Shown here in pieces: positions 15,119 to 23,297 of a DNA stretch of 23,723 bases (position 1 is its first letter; the number at the start of each line of letters is the position of its first letter). Source of the DNA: CALAED01 sp937891035 (GTDB lineage Bacteria; Actinomycetota; Actinomycetes; Streptosporangiales; Streptosporangiaceae); NCBI GenBank assembly GCA_035642125.1, contig DASQSZ010000375.1, forward strand, positions 1-23,723, in the 5' to 3' direction. The notes beneath the pieces are model-generated. The model did no database searches. It saw only the letters and a list, made by a program, of their open reading frames with translations, and had not been told where the DNA came from. The translations under genes and the position numbers were made by a program.

Positions 15119-16741
15119 ATGTCGACGGGTTATCACGGCGGCTACCGACGCAACCCGATTCCGCCCGGCGAGGGGGTCCCGGTGGGCTGCGGATGCCTTG
15201 CCGCCCTATTCGTCGGGACCCTGCTCGCTTGGCTCGTTGTCCCGGCGATCTTTTTGATCGGCACGTTTCTCGCCACGCACTGTCTCTACGTCTACCTTCG
15301 CCGGTTGGCAGAGATCATGGGGATCGGCCCGGGGGCGTTGCCTGCTCCGATCGCCAGCCCACCGGACACCGCCACCGGTCGGGCCGAGCCCGCGTTCACC
15401 CACTATCTGTTCGGGCCGGCGCTGATCGATCTGCGGCATGCGGTGCACGTGGCGCTGCCCGCGCCGCTGCAGGTCGGAAGGGAGTACGACCAGAGGATCC
15501 GCCGCGCCTTCCAGTACCGGTATCCGAGCTGGCTGATGGTGCCGCTCGGCGTCATTGTGTGGCTCGGCATGGCCGGCGGCGTCATCGGTGGGTTCGTCCT
15601 CGTCGGGCTGCTCGGCGTCCTGCAGCTTGCCGTCGTGGTCGCCCTGGCGCTCGGCGTGATCGCGGCGGGTCTGACGCTGCGCGTGATCGACTCGGCGATG
15701 CGCCGGGTCAAGGGCATTCGCACCAGCTGCCCCTCCTGTCATCTGCGCGTCAACTATCCGTCCTATGAGTGCTTCGGCACCGGATGCGGCCGGCGCCACC
15801 GCGACGTGCGGCCGGGCCGCTACGGCGTGCTTAAACGCCGGTGCGCCTGTGGCACGCAACTGCCGACCCTCCTGCTCGTCGGCAGCGGGGACGGCCGCAT
15901 GAAGGCGTACTGCCCGCACTGCACGGAGCCGATGTCCAGGGGCGCCGGGACCGTTACCGAGGTCGTGATCCCGGTGCTGGGCGCCGCGGCCACCGGCAAG
16001 ACGCGCCTGATGACGGCTTTGGTCATGGGCCTGCTCGAGGGGCACACGGGATATGGGGCCGAGGCGGAGTTCGTGGACGACGAGTCGGAGTCGGCCTACC
16101 GAAAGCTGGCCGCCAAGTTGCGGGCCGGCGTGCACACCTGGAAGACCATCAAGACCAAGGACGCGCCGCTGCGAGCCTATTCGTTGCGGATCCGGCCGCC
16201 CACGGGCGCGGCCCGCCTCTTCCACATCTTCGACGCGCCCGGCGAGCTCGTCGCCAAGTCGGAGTCGCTGCGCGAGCTGCGGTACATCAAGGCCGCCCGC
16301 ACGTTCCTGTTCACCATCGACATGTTGTCCATCGACGCGGTTTGGGAGTCGCTGGAGCCCCGAGTGCGGGCGCAGCACAATCAGCTGCGCTCCGACCTCG
16401 CCCCGGACTTCGTCTTCGGTCAGCTCGTACAGAACATCGAGGGCCATGGCGTGCAGATGAGCCGGGCCCGCCTCGCGGTGGCGCTTACCAAGAACGACTT
16501 GGTGCGGAACTGCGCGGCCCTGGCCGGCGTGGGCGACGCGAGCGAGGACATCCGGCGCTGGCTGGAGGGCCCCGCCGGGCTCGACGGCATGGTACGTGCC
16601 ATGCGGCTCTCTTTCGCCGAGGTCACGTTCTTTCGGACCTCGTCATGGCTTGAGCACGGCGAGATCGACTACGGAGTCCTCGATCTCGCCGGCTGGATCC
16701 TGATCAAAGAGGGACTGCGCGTCCACCACTCACTCGGATGA
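15119..16741 (+). CDS. Membrane-anchored zinc-ribbon GTPase (second double-GTPase member)
   Basis: 540 residues, anchored in the cytoplasmic membrane. The ATG at 15119 is chosen because AAAGGA (15105-15110) lies eight bases upstream; an earlier in-frame start at 15053 lacks one and would run through the repeats. Hydrophobic segments are at about 22-60 and 138-190, probably two each. Two zinc-knuckle sets follow (C204, C207, C218, C223 and C242, C244, C265, C268). The GTPase domain has P-loop GAAATGKT (288-295), G3 DAPG (372-375) and G4 TKND (457-460). The layout copies the soluble GTPase at 11308, with the membrane part added, so the pair may signal between membrane and cytoplasm. It lies 117 bp after the GAP1-like gene and 21 bp before a tiny membrane-protein gene. 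Confidence 0.85.
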   Translation: MSTGYHGGYRRNPIPPGEGVPVGCGCLAALFVGTLLAWLVVPAIFLIGTFLATHCLYVYLRRLAEIMGIGPGALPAPIASPPDTATGRAEPAFTHYLFGPALIDLRHAVHVALPAPLQVGREYDQRIRRAFQYRYPSWLMVPLGVIVWLGMAGGVIGGFVLVGLLGVLQLAVVVALALGVIAAGLTLRVIDSAMRRVKGIRTSCPSCHLRVNYPSYECFGTGCGRRHRDVRPGRYGVLKRRCACGTQLPTLLLVGSGDGRMKAYCPHCTEPMSRGAGTVTEVVIPVLGAAATGKTRLMTALVMGLLEGHTGYGAEAEFVDDESESAYRKLAAKLRAGVHTWKTIKTKDAPLRAYSLRIRPPTGAARLFHIFDAPGELVAKSESLRELRYIKAARTFLFTIDMLSIDAVWESLEPRVRAQHNQLRSDLAPDFVFGQLVQNIEGHGVQMSRARLAVALTKNDLVRNCAALAGVGDASEDIRRWLEGPAGLDGMVRAMRLSFAEVTFFRTSSWLEHGEIDYGVLDLAGWILIKEGLRVHHSLG

Positions 16742-16762
16742 CCGAGTCGAAGGGAAGCCCCC

Positions 16763-16882
16763 ATGCAATCAGATCCCTACCGTCCGTGGCGGCTGGCCGT
16801 CTTCGCGGTTGTCGCCGGCGTGACCCTCGCGTACGTCGTTTTGGTCGCGCTCTCGATCTTGCTGGCCATCCCCGGCTTGTAG
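16763..16882 (+). CDS. 39-residue single-pass membrane peptide
   Basis: A small gene in the gap between the membrane GTPase and the TerD-vWA gene. GAAGGGAAG (16750-16758) sits at a good distance before the ATG. The peptide begins MQSDPYRPWR and then has about 25 hydrophobic residues (LAVFAVVAGVTLAYVVLVAL onward) ending in PGL. This predicts one transmembrane helix with the N-terminus inside. Its TAG overlaps the ribosome site of the next gene, so translation is likely coupled. It could be a regulatory subunit of the membrane GTPase, or a toxic or pore-forming peptide; nothing in the sequence decides between these. A longer overlapping frame from 16738 to 17259 was discarded because it runs into the vWA gene. 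Confidence 0.72.
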   Translation: MQSDPYRPWRLAVFAVVAGVTLAYVVLVALSILLAIPGL

Positions 16883-16891
16883 GGAGTCACC

Positions 16892-18058
16892 ATGCCGAAG
16901 CGGCGTCCCGCCGCCCTCCGGAAGGCGCAGAACGTCTCGCTCGCGCGGACCTCCGTCGTCGAGGTAGAGCTGCACCGGTCGGCGGGCGACGGCTCGGTCT
17001 CCCTCCTCGCGGCGTTTCACGACGCGACCGGCCGATGCCTGACCACGGCCATCGACGAACGCGTGCTCACGATCGATCTGAGTGCCGTCCCCGTGGGGAC
17101 CGACCGGATCGTCCTCGCGGTCGAGACCGACATCGGCCCGGTGTCGCGGGTTCCGGGGCTACGCTGCACGATCCGCGACGGTGCCGGAGCCAACCTGGCC
17201 GTGCTCTTCGACGCCGCCGCGGGGGCGACGAGCCAGGATCCGGTGCATCTGCTCGGTGAATGCTATCGCCGTGGTAACGACTGGTGGTTCCGTGAGGTCG
17301 GCTACGGCCTCGCCGGCGAATCGGCGATGACGCGCGTGCTCGGTTCCGACGTGACCGCCTACCACCTGCGCCGGGTCACCGCCCTGGCCGCCCGGTCGGC
17401 GGGGCCGGCGGCGCCGGCCCCGCCGCCGGCCGGCGACCAGCGCCCGGCACGAGGACTGCCGCCGGGGAGCCTCGACGCCGCCCGGATCGCCGGGGCGCGC
17501 CGGGCGCGCGGCCCGGTAAGCCTCGAGGTGGCGGTGGACCTGTCCGGATCCATGGCCGGCTACGCGCGATTGCGCACGGCGGCGCTGCACGCGCTGGCGG
17601 GCTTCGCGCGCCGGGAGATGGCCGCTGGTGACCTGCTGACCTCGGTTGCGTTCGCGAGCAGCGCGGCGGTGCTGGTTCCGCCCGTCGACGTGCGCGCGCT
17701 GCGCAGGATCACCGACCGGCCCAAGCGAGATGTGGGCGGGGGAACGCTGCTCGAACCGGCCATCCGCCTCCTCTATGAGCTGCGCCGCCGGCCTCCTGCC
17801 GAGCCTGCGGCGTGCGGACTGATGGTGATCTCGGACGTGAAACTCGCTGATAAGCCGCGCCACCTCCGCCCGATACTCGATCAGGGCGGTTATCGCCACA
17901 TTCATCTCGTGGTGCCGGAATCAGCGGGCGGGCCGGACCATCGCCATTGGTTCCAGCAGGCGACGGTGCATCATTTCGCGACCGCCGACCAGCTCGGCCT
18001 CATTTATGGGGCGGTCTTCGCGGCACTGACCGGACAGCGGCTGGAGCGCCGACAATGA
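16892..18058 (+). CDS. TerD-like domain fused to von Willebrand A domain
   Basis: 388-residue cytoplasmic protein. Residues 1-165 resemble the TerD domain of tellurite/stress-resistance proteins: VEVELHRSAGDGSVSLLAAF, a LTIDLSAVPVGTDRIVLAV strand pair and the closing GECYRRGNDWWFREVGYGLAG. The usual acidic calcium-binding residues are sparse, so calcium binding is doubtful. A Pro/Ala-rich linker (166-205) leads to a vWA domain with an intact metal-ion-dependent adhesion site: D216-x-S218-x-S220 in DLSGSM, T285 in GGGTLLEP and D315 in VISDVK. Such proteins commonly act as metal-dependent assembly platforms next to NTPases. The ATG at 16892 has GGGAG (16882-16886) five bases upstream. It is the last gene of the plus-strand cluster; the convergent gene begins 14 bp after its stop. 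Confidence 0.85.
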   Translation: MPKRRPAALRKAQNVSLARTSVVEVELHRSAGDGSVSLLAAFHDATGRCLTTAIDERVLTIDLSAVPVGTDRIVLAVETDIGPVSRVPGLRCTIRDGAGANLAVLFDAAAGATSQDPVHLLGECYRRGNDWWFREVGYGLAGESAMTRVLGSDVTAYHLRRVTALAARSAGPAAPAPPPAGDQRPARGLPPGSLDAARIAGARRARGPVSLEVAVDLSGSMAGYARLRTAALHALAGFARREMAAGDLLTSVAFASSAAVLVPPVDVRALRRITDRPKRDVGGGTLLEPAIRLLYELRRRPPAEPAACGLMVISDVKLADKPRHLRPILDQGGYRHIHLVVPESAGGPDHRHWFQQATVHHFATADQLGLIYGAVFAALTGQRLERRQ

Positions 18059-18072
18059 GCGCCGTCGTCGGA

Positions 18073-18861
18073 TCACTCGGAGGGCCGGCGATCGATGCCG
18101 GTGGACGGGGCGGGTTCGGCCGCGTTCCCCCAAATGTGCTGGAACTGATCCATCCAGTAGGAGTACCAATGCGCGCTGATCGACCGGGTGAGCGTCAGAT
18201 GCATGCGGGCCGCGCTCGATTCGTTGTGTACGGCGTGGAATTCGACGATGAGCGTTCCGGTGCGCTTGGCGGGGTCGATCGCCACCAGGCTGAAACCGGG
18301 ATTGTGATCAAGCAGGCGGTAGCTGAACTCGCCCCGGTGCGGCCACCGTGCCATGGCCTCGAGCCGCCCGATGACGGCGTCCAAGGATTGCGTGAACTTC
18401 CGCGAGGAAAAGTCCAGCGAATCGGAGAACCAGTGGGCGGTTCGCGCGACCGTTTCCGTGGCGTTCGGATCGAGAACCACGACATGTACGGCGCCGTACT
18501 CGCGGTTGAGGACGTACCGGCGCAGCGCGTCGCAGTGCGGCGAGCTCAGCATGTTCGCGCCCGAAGGGGCGAATACCCACACCTCCTGGGCCGTGCGCAA
18601 CCGATGTTGCAAAGGTGTCTCCTCGAATTCCCGACGGTCCGCGAGCAGCCGGTGGGCGGACGGCCGGGTTTCGGCGGCGGCTCCCCGGTGGACCAGCAGA
18701 CCGATGCCCGCCATGACCACGGCCCATCGAAGGTCGTCGGTAACGGTCTCGCCGATCAGCGAAAGCACGGTGAACGCCAGGGCGACGGCCGCGACGGCGT
18801 GAGACTCGATGCGGCGAAGACCGCCGAGACCCGGCCCGATGCCGATTAGCTTGCGCACCAT
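18073..18861 (-). CDS. Two-TM membrane protein with PLD-like/sensor-like soluble domain
   Basis: 262 residues if the ATG at 18861 is used; the frame can extend to 18990 (305 residues). I prefer 18861 because the extra 43 codons have much lower third-position GC, include a rare TTA codon and contain two palindromes, so they look like regulatory DNA. Two hydrophobic segments lie close to the N-terminus (AVAAVALAFTVLSLIG and WAVVMAGIGLLV). The rest is cytoplasmic: QEVWVFAPSGANMLS, VHVVVLDPNATET, a helical middle, VEFHAVHNE and WYSYWMDQFQHIWGNA. The strand-helix order and the closing W-x-A-like end recall degenerate phospholipase-D-like domains, but no HxK(x)4D motif is present, so it is probably a binding or sensing domain. 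It is convergent with the TerD-vWA gene and divergent from the CHAT gene. Confidence 0.65.
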   Translation of the reverse strand: MVRKLIGIGPGLGGLRRIESHAVAAVALAFTVLSLIGETVTDDLRWAVVMAGIGLLVHRGAAAETRPSAHRLLADRREFEETPLQHRLRTAQEVWVFAPSGANMLSSPHCDALRRYVLNREYGAVHVVVLDPNATETVARTAHWFSDSLDFSSRKFTQSLDAVIGRLEAMARWPHRGEFSYRLLDHNPGFSLVAIDPAKRTGTLIVEFHAVHNESSAARMHLTLTRSISAHWYSYWMDQFQHIWGNAAEPAPSTGIDRRPSE

Positions 18862-18885
18862 GCTTCCGACAATGCGTGCCTTATC

Positions 18886-18905
18886 GTTCCAATTTAAGGG
18901 GGAAC
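18886..18905. promoter_or_regulatory. Inverted repeat GTTCC-N10-GGAAC
   Basis: Perfect five-base arms around an AT-rich 10-base centre, in the probable control region between the divergent membrane-protein and CHAT genes. Each arm reads GGAAC outward, which resembles the -35 element of ECF sigma factors, so it could mark divergent promoters or an operator. No convincing -10 was found at normal spacing. Confidence 0.35.
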
Positions 18906-18939
18906 CGATGATGGGGCGGATCTCGACCGTTGACGACCT

Positions 18940-18956
18940 GAGAACGCCCGGTTCTC
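18940..18956. promoter_or_regulatory. Inverted repeat GAGAAC-N5-GTTCTC
   Basis: A perfect six-base-arm palindrome 45 bp upstream of the CHAT-gene start and close to the previous inverted repeat. Size and symmetry fit a dimeric repressor site. It would lie inside the membrane-protein gene only if that gene started at 18990. Confidence 0.4.
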
Positions 18957-19001
18957 GCCCATCATCCGTCATGGCGAATTCGGACGTCATGCGGTCAAGC
19001 T

Positions 19002-22000
19002 ATGGATGAGCCCGAGCCTGCGGTGGGTGAGCTTGCGATGGACGAACCTGCGACTGAGCGCGCCGAGCTTGACCGGCGGATCGACGAGATCCGGCGGCTG
19101 GAGCCGGCCGAGCGGCTGCCCGTGGACCATCGGTTCGAGGTGCTGATCGAGCTCGGGGCGCTGCTGAGCGAGCGGTACGACCTGGATGGCGACGAGACGG
19201 ATCGCGACGCGGCCATCGACGCGTTGCGGGAGGCCGACGACGCGCCGCACCCGCCGGATGCCGAGCCGGGATGGATGCACCTGGAGCTTGCCCGGCTCCT
19301 GCTCGACCGCGGTGAACGGGGCAAGGACGCCGGAGACGTCGAGGCCGCCATCGAGTACAGCAACCGCGGCCTCGCCGCGCTGTCCCCGGCCGATGGCTCC
19401 GCTGGTGATTCGGCTCTCGATCTCGAACTCGATCTCGCCATGGCGTTCTGCGATCTCGGCGTCGCCCATTTGGTGCGGTCGCAGTACGTACCCGCGGACG
19501 CCCGTGCGGATCTCGCCATGGCCGCCGACGCGTTCCAGCGGTCGATCGACCTGCTGCCCGAATCCCATCCGGCTCTGCTCGGCTGGGTGAAAGCCCGCGC
19601 CGGCGTCGTGCTCGCCGTGACGGCGCACCACGATCTCATGGCCCTCGAAGAACTCACATCCGGCAAAGCCGGCCGGGAGGACGAGTGGTCCGCGCTCGGT
19701 GAACACGTGACCACCGCGCTCGAAACCTTGGATGCCGGATGGCGGGACATGTCCGCCGAAGATCCGTACCGGACGACCGTGCGGCATTGGCGGGCGGTGA
19801 CGCGCGCGCTGCGCTTCATCTACTTCGGCGGCGGCGCCGACGATTTCGAGACGGCGCGGACCGATCTCGAGGCGATCCTGGAGCTGCCCGAGTGCGGCGG
19901 CGCCATGGCTGACGTCTGCCACCTCTATCTTGGCTTGCTGCGGCTTTATCGTTCGACGCCCGAAGACGTCAGGACGCGCGACAAGGCGGTTTCCTCGCGC
20001 ACCACGGCTCGGGCTCTTGCCGCGGGGGGCCTGTTCGACCCGGAGGACGCCCGGGTCACGTTCGATCACTTAAACCAGATCTCCGCGGCGGGAACCGCGA
20101 CCCCCGCGGGGACCGGTGTGCGGTTGCTGCGGTCAATGGCGACGTTTGGGCTCGGTGGCCGCGGACTCAGTGACGAGAGCCTCGCGGATCTCGTCGCCGA
20201 CTTTGCAGCGGCCATCGCCAGCGAGCCGACGGACGGCGAGCTGCGCTTGATGCACGACGTCATGCGCTCCGTCCAGACGGCCAGGCGCGGCCGACCGGAG
20301 GATTTCGGCGCCGTGGCCGACACACTCGCCCGGGTGGCCGAGGGGTTGGGGGAGGGGCACCGGCTGGGCGACATGTTGCAGGCCATGCTCGGTCAAGTCT
20401 TCGACATGGCGCCCGACCTCCCCTCGCATCCTCCCATCAGGGCGGCCTCGCCGGAGGAACGCGAGGCCGCACTCGGACTCCTGGAGCACCTGCTGCGGGA
20501 GCTCCCCGACGATCACCCGGATCGCGCCGCGACGCTGACCCGACTGGGTACGTCCCTGACGCTGAGCCTGGAGCACAAATACTCTCCGGATCGGATGGAG
20601 CGGATTCACCGGCTGCTTCTCGAAGCGATCGAGCGTCCCGCCGCGGATCAGGAAAACGAGGCGCTGAATCATTTCCTGCTCGCCGCCATAGAGGGCTCAA
20701 GGAGCCTTTTCGGAGACAGCGACGTGCGCCGGCTTGGCGACGCGATCCAACGGATCGAACAGGCCATCGCCCGCCTCCCACCGGACCATCCGATGCGTCG
20801 TGCCGGCGGCCTTTTCCTGGCGCCCCTCCTTTTCCAGCGGTACTCGCGGGGCGGCGGCCTTGAGCACCTGGATGCCGCGAACTACTACGCGCGCGCCGTC
20901 GCCTCCACGATCGACGCCGGTGGCGCGCGGCTCGGAAGGTCCGGGGCCGCCCTTCAGTGGTTTCGCGCGGTCATGCCCTTCGTGCGAGGTCAGGGGCGGC
21001 TGGACACGGACCAGATGAACGAGGGGATAAGACAGCTTGAGGGACTGGCCGCGGGGGTTCTCGAGGACGATCCGACGCGGGCTCGGATACTCAGCGACGT
21101 GCGCACGTTCGAGTACCTGCGTGATCTCTTGGACTACGCCGGTGCCGACCCGCGCACCGGCCACGCCGGTCCGCGACGTCTCGCCGCGGCGGCCGACTCC
21201 GCGGTGGCCGCGGCCGGCCGGGGGCTGCGGCGGGACAGCCCGTACTATCCCGCGGAGGTCGGCGGCGCCGCCTTCGCCATGGCTAGCTCCGGATTCGCCC
21301 AGCGAGACCTCGGAAGGATCGAAGCGGGGCTCGCCATGCTGGCCGACGCTTACGATGCCGTCGACTCGGCATGGCCGATCCGGTCCTGGCTGCAGGGCAT
21401 GATCGGTTTCTCCCTGCTGATGCGGTACGAGCTCAGTCGCGATCGTGGTGACCTGAGCAACGCGATCGAGCGGCTGGAGGAGGCGTGCAGGGCCGACGAG
21501 ACCGACCCATTCGGCAACATGGCGGCACTGAAGCTGAACTCGTTGGCTGAGGCCCATCACCTGCGCGGCGACGCGAACTTGGGCGACAAACGCCGCGCGG
21601 CCGAGGGCGGCTTGGCCGCCCTGCGCGCCCGCGCCTGGGAAGTGATGGTGCAGAGCAGCACCGACCGCGCTTACGAGGCCGCCGCCGTGGCCGCGGGGGA
21701 AGCCGCCGAGGTGGCGCTGCGCTGCGTCGCCGACGGCCTCGCCGACCTCGCGGTCGAGGCACTGGAGCGGGGCCGGGCGATGGTCCTGCATACCGCGACC
21801 ACCGACATGAGCCTGCCGGGCCTGCTACGCGAGGGCGGTCACCACGAACTGGCCGCCGAGTGGGAGGGAGCGCTAGGACAGACCGGCTCGGCTCCTTGGG
21901 ATGTTCTCGCCGATCCCGCCGAAACTCCCCCACTGGCCGTGGTTCTTCAGGAGATCCGCACTCCCAGCGACCTCAGGGAACGCGTGATGACGGCGATCGC

Positions 22001-23270
22001 GGGGACCGAGACCGAGCGGAGGCTGTTCGATCCGGCGACTCCCGCGGAGATCGCCGCGGCGCTGCGCGACACCGATGCGCGGGCACTGGTCTACCTCGTG
22101 CCCCGTGCCGGGCGACACGGCGGGTTGGCCCTCGTGATCGGCGTGGACGGAGCCGTACGGCATATCCCGTTGCATCGGCTGGCGACCGGGCCCGGCAGCC
22201 GGGCGGAGGCGTTCATCCGGGCACAGCGTGAGCGCGCACAGACGGATCCCGAGACGCTCGAGGGCAGGCGATCCCGTCGCCTGTGGACGTACGCGCTCGG
22301 CGACGTTTGCGACTGGGCGTGGACGGCGGTCATGGAGCCGGTGCTCGACGCGGTCACCGACGCTCCCGGCCGCCCGGTCCGATCGATATTGGTCCCGGTC
22401 GGCGAGCTCGGTGCCGTTCCCTGGCATGCCGCGCGCCGGACGGTCGCCGGCGGCGTGCGCCGTTACGCCTGCCAGGACGCCGTGATCTCGTACGCGGCTT
22501 CGGCCCGACAGTTCATTGACGCCCGGCGGCATGGCCATCGGCCCTGGGCGAGCGCCGCGGCGCTGGTCCGGGTCGGCGGGGGCAACCTGTATTGGGCCTC
22601 GAACGAAATCGAGCAGATTCACCGGCGCCATTATCCGGACGGCGACCTGCTCGGCGGCCGGCGCCGCCGTGCCGGCACGGCCGGCACGGCCGGCGTTGAG
22701 CCGGCAACCCGGGCGGCTCCGGCAACCCGGGCGGCCACCGCCGACAACGTACGCGACCTGCTTCCCGGGCCGCGTTCGGCCGGGGCGTCGCTCGTGCATC
22801 TCGGATGTCATGCGCATCAGGCGCGGCGCCCGGTCGACTCCCACCTTCTGCTGGCCGGTGGCGAGGTGCTCGGGATGACCGACATCCTGCGGCGGGGGCG
22901 GGCCCGCCCACCGGACGTTCCCGGTGGTCTAGTCGTCCTCGCCGCGTGCGGCAGCGACCTCACCCGGCGCGACCACGATGAGGCGCTGACGCTGGCGACC
23001 GCCTTCCTCGCCGCCGGTTCCGTCGGCGTGGTCGGCACCCGCTGGGCCGTCGACGACCTGCCGACGGCCATGTTGATGACCATGTTCCACCACTACCTGA
23101 ACTCCGGGTATGACGACCCGGCGGTCGCCCTGCGCGCGGCCCAGCTGTGGATGTTGAACCCCCGGCGGTCCGTCCCGGCGGACCTTCGCGCCGACTTGGC
23201 CGACCTGTTGGACGCGGCACCCCTCGACGAGCCGGAGTCCTGGGCGGCGTTCACCTACCAAGGCCGATGA
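19002..23270 (+). CDS. TPR-repeat CHAT-domain protease (caspase-like)
   Basis: 1422-residue soluble protein. Residues 1 to about 1000 are built of helical pairs with TPR-like spacing (for example AAIEYSNRGLAAL, AADAFQRSIDLLPESHP, EREAALGLLEHLL), a substrate- or partner-binding superhelix. The last 350 residues are a CHAT domain: LVHLGCHA carries the likely catalytic histidine (H1270) and LVVLAACGSD the cysteine (C1316), followed by LATAFLAAGSVGVVGTRWAVDD, which is typical of the family. Both catalytic residues are present, so it should be an active cysteine protease. Short in-frame tandem repeats sit just before the histidine. The ATG at 19002 has no clear ribosome site; 19023 (GTG) and 19038 (ATG) are alternatives. 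A second Hsp70 gene follows after 27 bp. Known CHAT proteases cleave partner proteins in immunity or cell-death pathways; its target here is unknown. Confidence 0.9.
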   Translation: MDEPEPAVGELAMDEPATERAELDRRIDEIRRLEPAERLPVDHRFEVLIELGALLSERYDLDGDETDRDAAIDALREADDAPHPPDAEPGWMHLELARLLLDRGERGKDAGDVEAAIEYSNRGLAALSPADGSAGDSALDLELDLAMAFCDLGVAHLVRSQYVPADARADLAMAADAFQRSIDLLPESHPALLGWVKARAGVVLAVTAHHDLMALEELTSGKAGREDEWSALGEHVTTALETLDAGWRDMSAEDPYRTTVRHWRAVTRALRFIYFGGGADDFETARTDLEAILELPECGGAMADVCHLYLGLLRLYRSTPEDVRTRDKAVSSRTTARALAAGGLFDPEDARVTFDHLNQISAAGTATPAGTGVRLLRSMATFGLGGRGLSDESLADLVADFAAAIASEPTDGELRLMHDVMRSVQTARRGRPEDFGAVADTLARVAEGLGEGHRLGDMLQAMLGQVFDMAPDLPSHPPIRAASPEEREAALGLLEHLLRELPDDHPDRAATLTRLGTSLTLSLEHKYSPDRMERIHRLLLEAIERPAADQENEALNHFLLAAIEGSRSLFGDSDVRRLGDAIQRIEQAIARLPPDHPMRRAGGLFLAPLLFQRYSRGGGLEHLDAANYYARAVASTIDAGGARLGRSGAALQWFRAVMPFVRGQGRLDTDQMNEGIRQLEGLAAGVLEDDPTRARILSDVRTFEYLRDLLDYAGADPRTGHAGPRRLAAAADSAVAAAGRGLRRDSPYYPAEVGGAAFAMASSGFAQRDLGRIEAGLAMLADAYDAVDSAWPIRSWLQGMIGFSLLMRYELSRDRGDLSNAIERLEEACRADETDPFGNMAALKLNSLAEAHHLRGDANLGDKRRAAEGGLAALRARAWEVMVQSSTDRAYEAAAVAAGEAAEVALRCVADGLADLAVEALERGRAMVLHTATTDMSLPGLLREGGHHELAAEWEGALGQTGSAPWDVLADPAETPPLAVVLQEIRTPSDLRERVMTAIAGTETERRLFDPATPAEIAAALRDTDARALVYLVPRAGRHGGLALVIGVDGAVRHIPLHRLATGPGSRAEAFIRAQRERAQTDPETLEGRRSRRLWTYALGDVCDWAWTAVMEPVLDAVTDAPGRPVRSILVPVGELGAVPWHAARRTVAGGVRRYACQDAVISYAASARQFIDARRHGHRPWASAAALVRVGGGNLYWASNEIEQIHRRHYPDGDLLGGRRRRAGTAGTAGVEPATRAAPATRAATADNVRDLLPGPRSAGASLVHLGCHAHQARRPVDSHLLLAGGEVLGMTDILRRGRARPPDVPGGLVVLAACGSDLTRRDHDEALTLATAFLAAGSVGVVGTRWAVDDLPTAMLMTMFHHYLNSGYDDPAVALRAAQLWMLNPRRSVPADLRADLADLLDAAPLDEPESWAAFTYQGR
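22671..22736 (+). repeat. In-frame tandem repeats in the CHAT gene
   Basis: Three 9-bp units based on GCCGGCACG (22671-22697) are followed by two 18-bp units (22701-22718 and 22719-22736) that differ at one base. They encode an AGTAGTAG stretch and two PATRAA blocks, forming a flexible loop just upstream of the catalytic histidine. Confidence 0.8.
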
Positions 23271-23297
23271 TGAGCTCAAGCCGATGAGGAGCCGTAT

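Noticed and set aside
16738..17259. 173-codon frame starting at the end of the membrane GTPase gene
   Set aside because: It overlaps most of the TerD domain in another frame and is Arg-rich. The 39-codon frame at 16763 has the better ribosome site and a sensible membrane helix.
18073..18861. Active phospholipase D-type nuclease
   Set aside because: The fold may be related, but no HxK(x)4D catalytic motif is present.
18930..18958. TTGACG as a -35 box for the CHAT gene
   Set aside because: At 17-18 bp spacing the downstream hexamers (TCTCGC, CTCGCC) do not resemble a -10 box.
20514..20522. His-Pro-Asp triplet suggesting a J-domain
   Set aside because: It lies in a TPR-like helix turn of the CHAT protein (DDHPDRAATL) without the surrounding J-domain helices.
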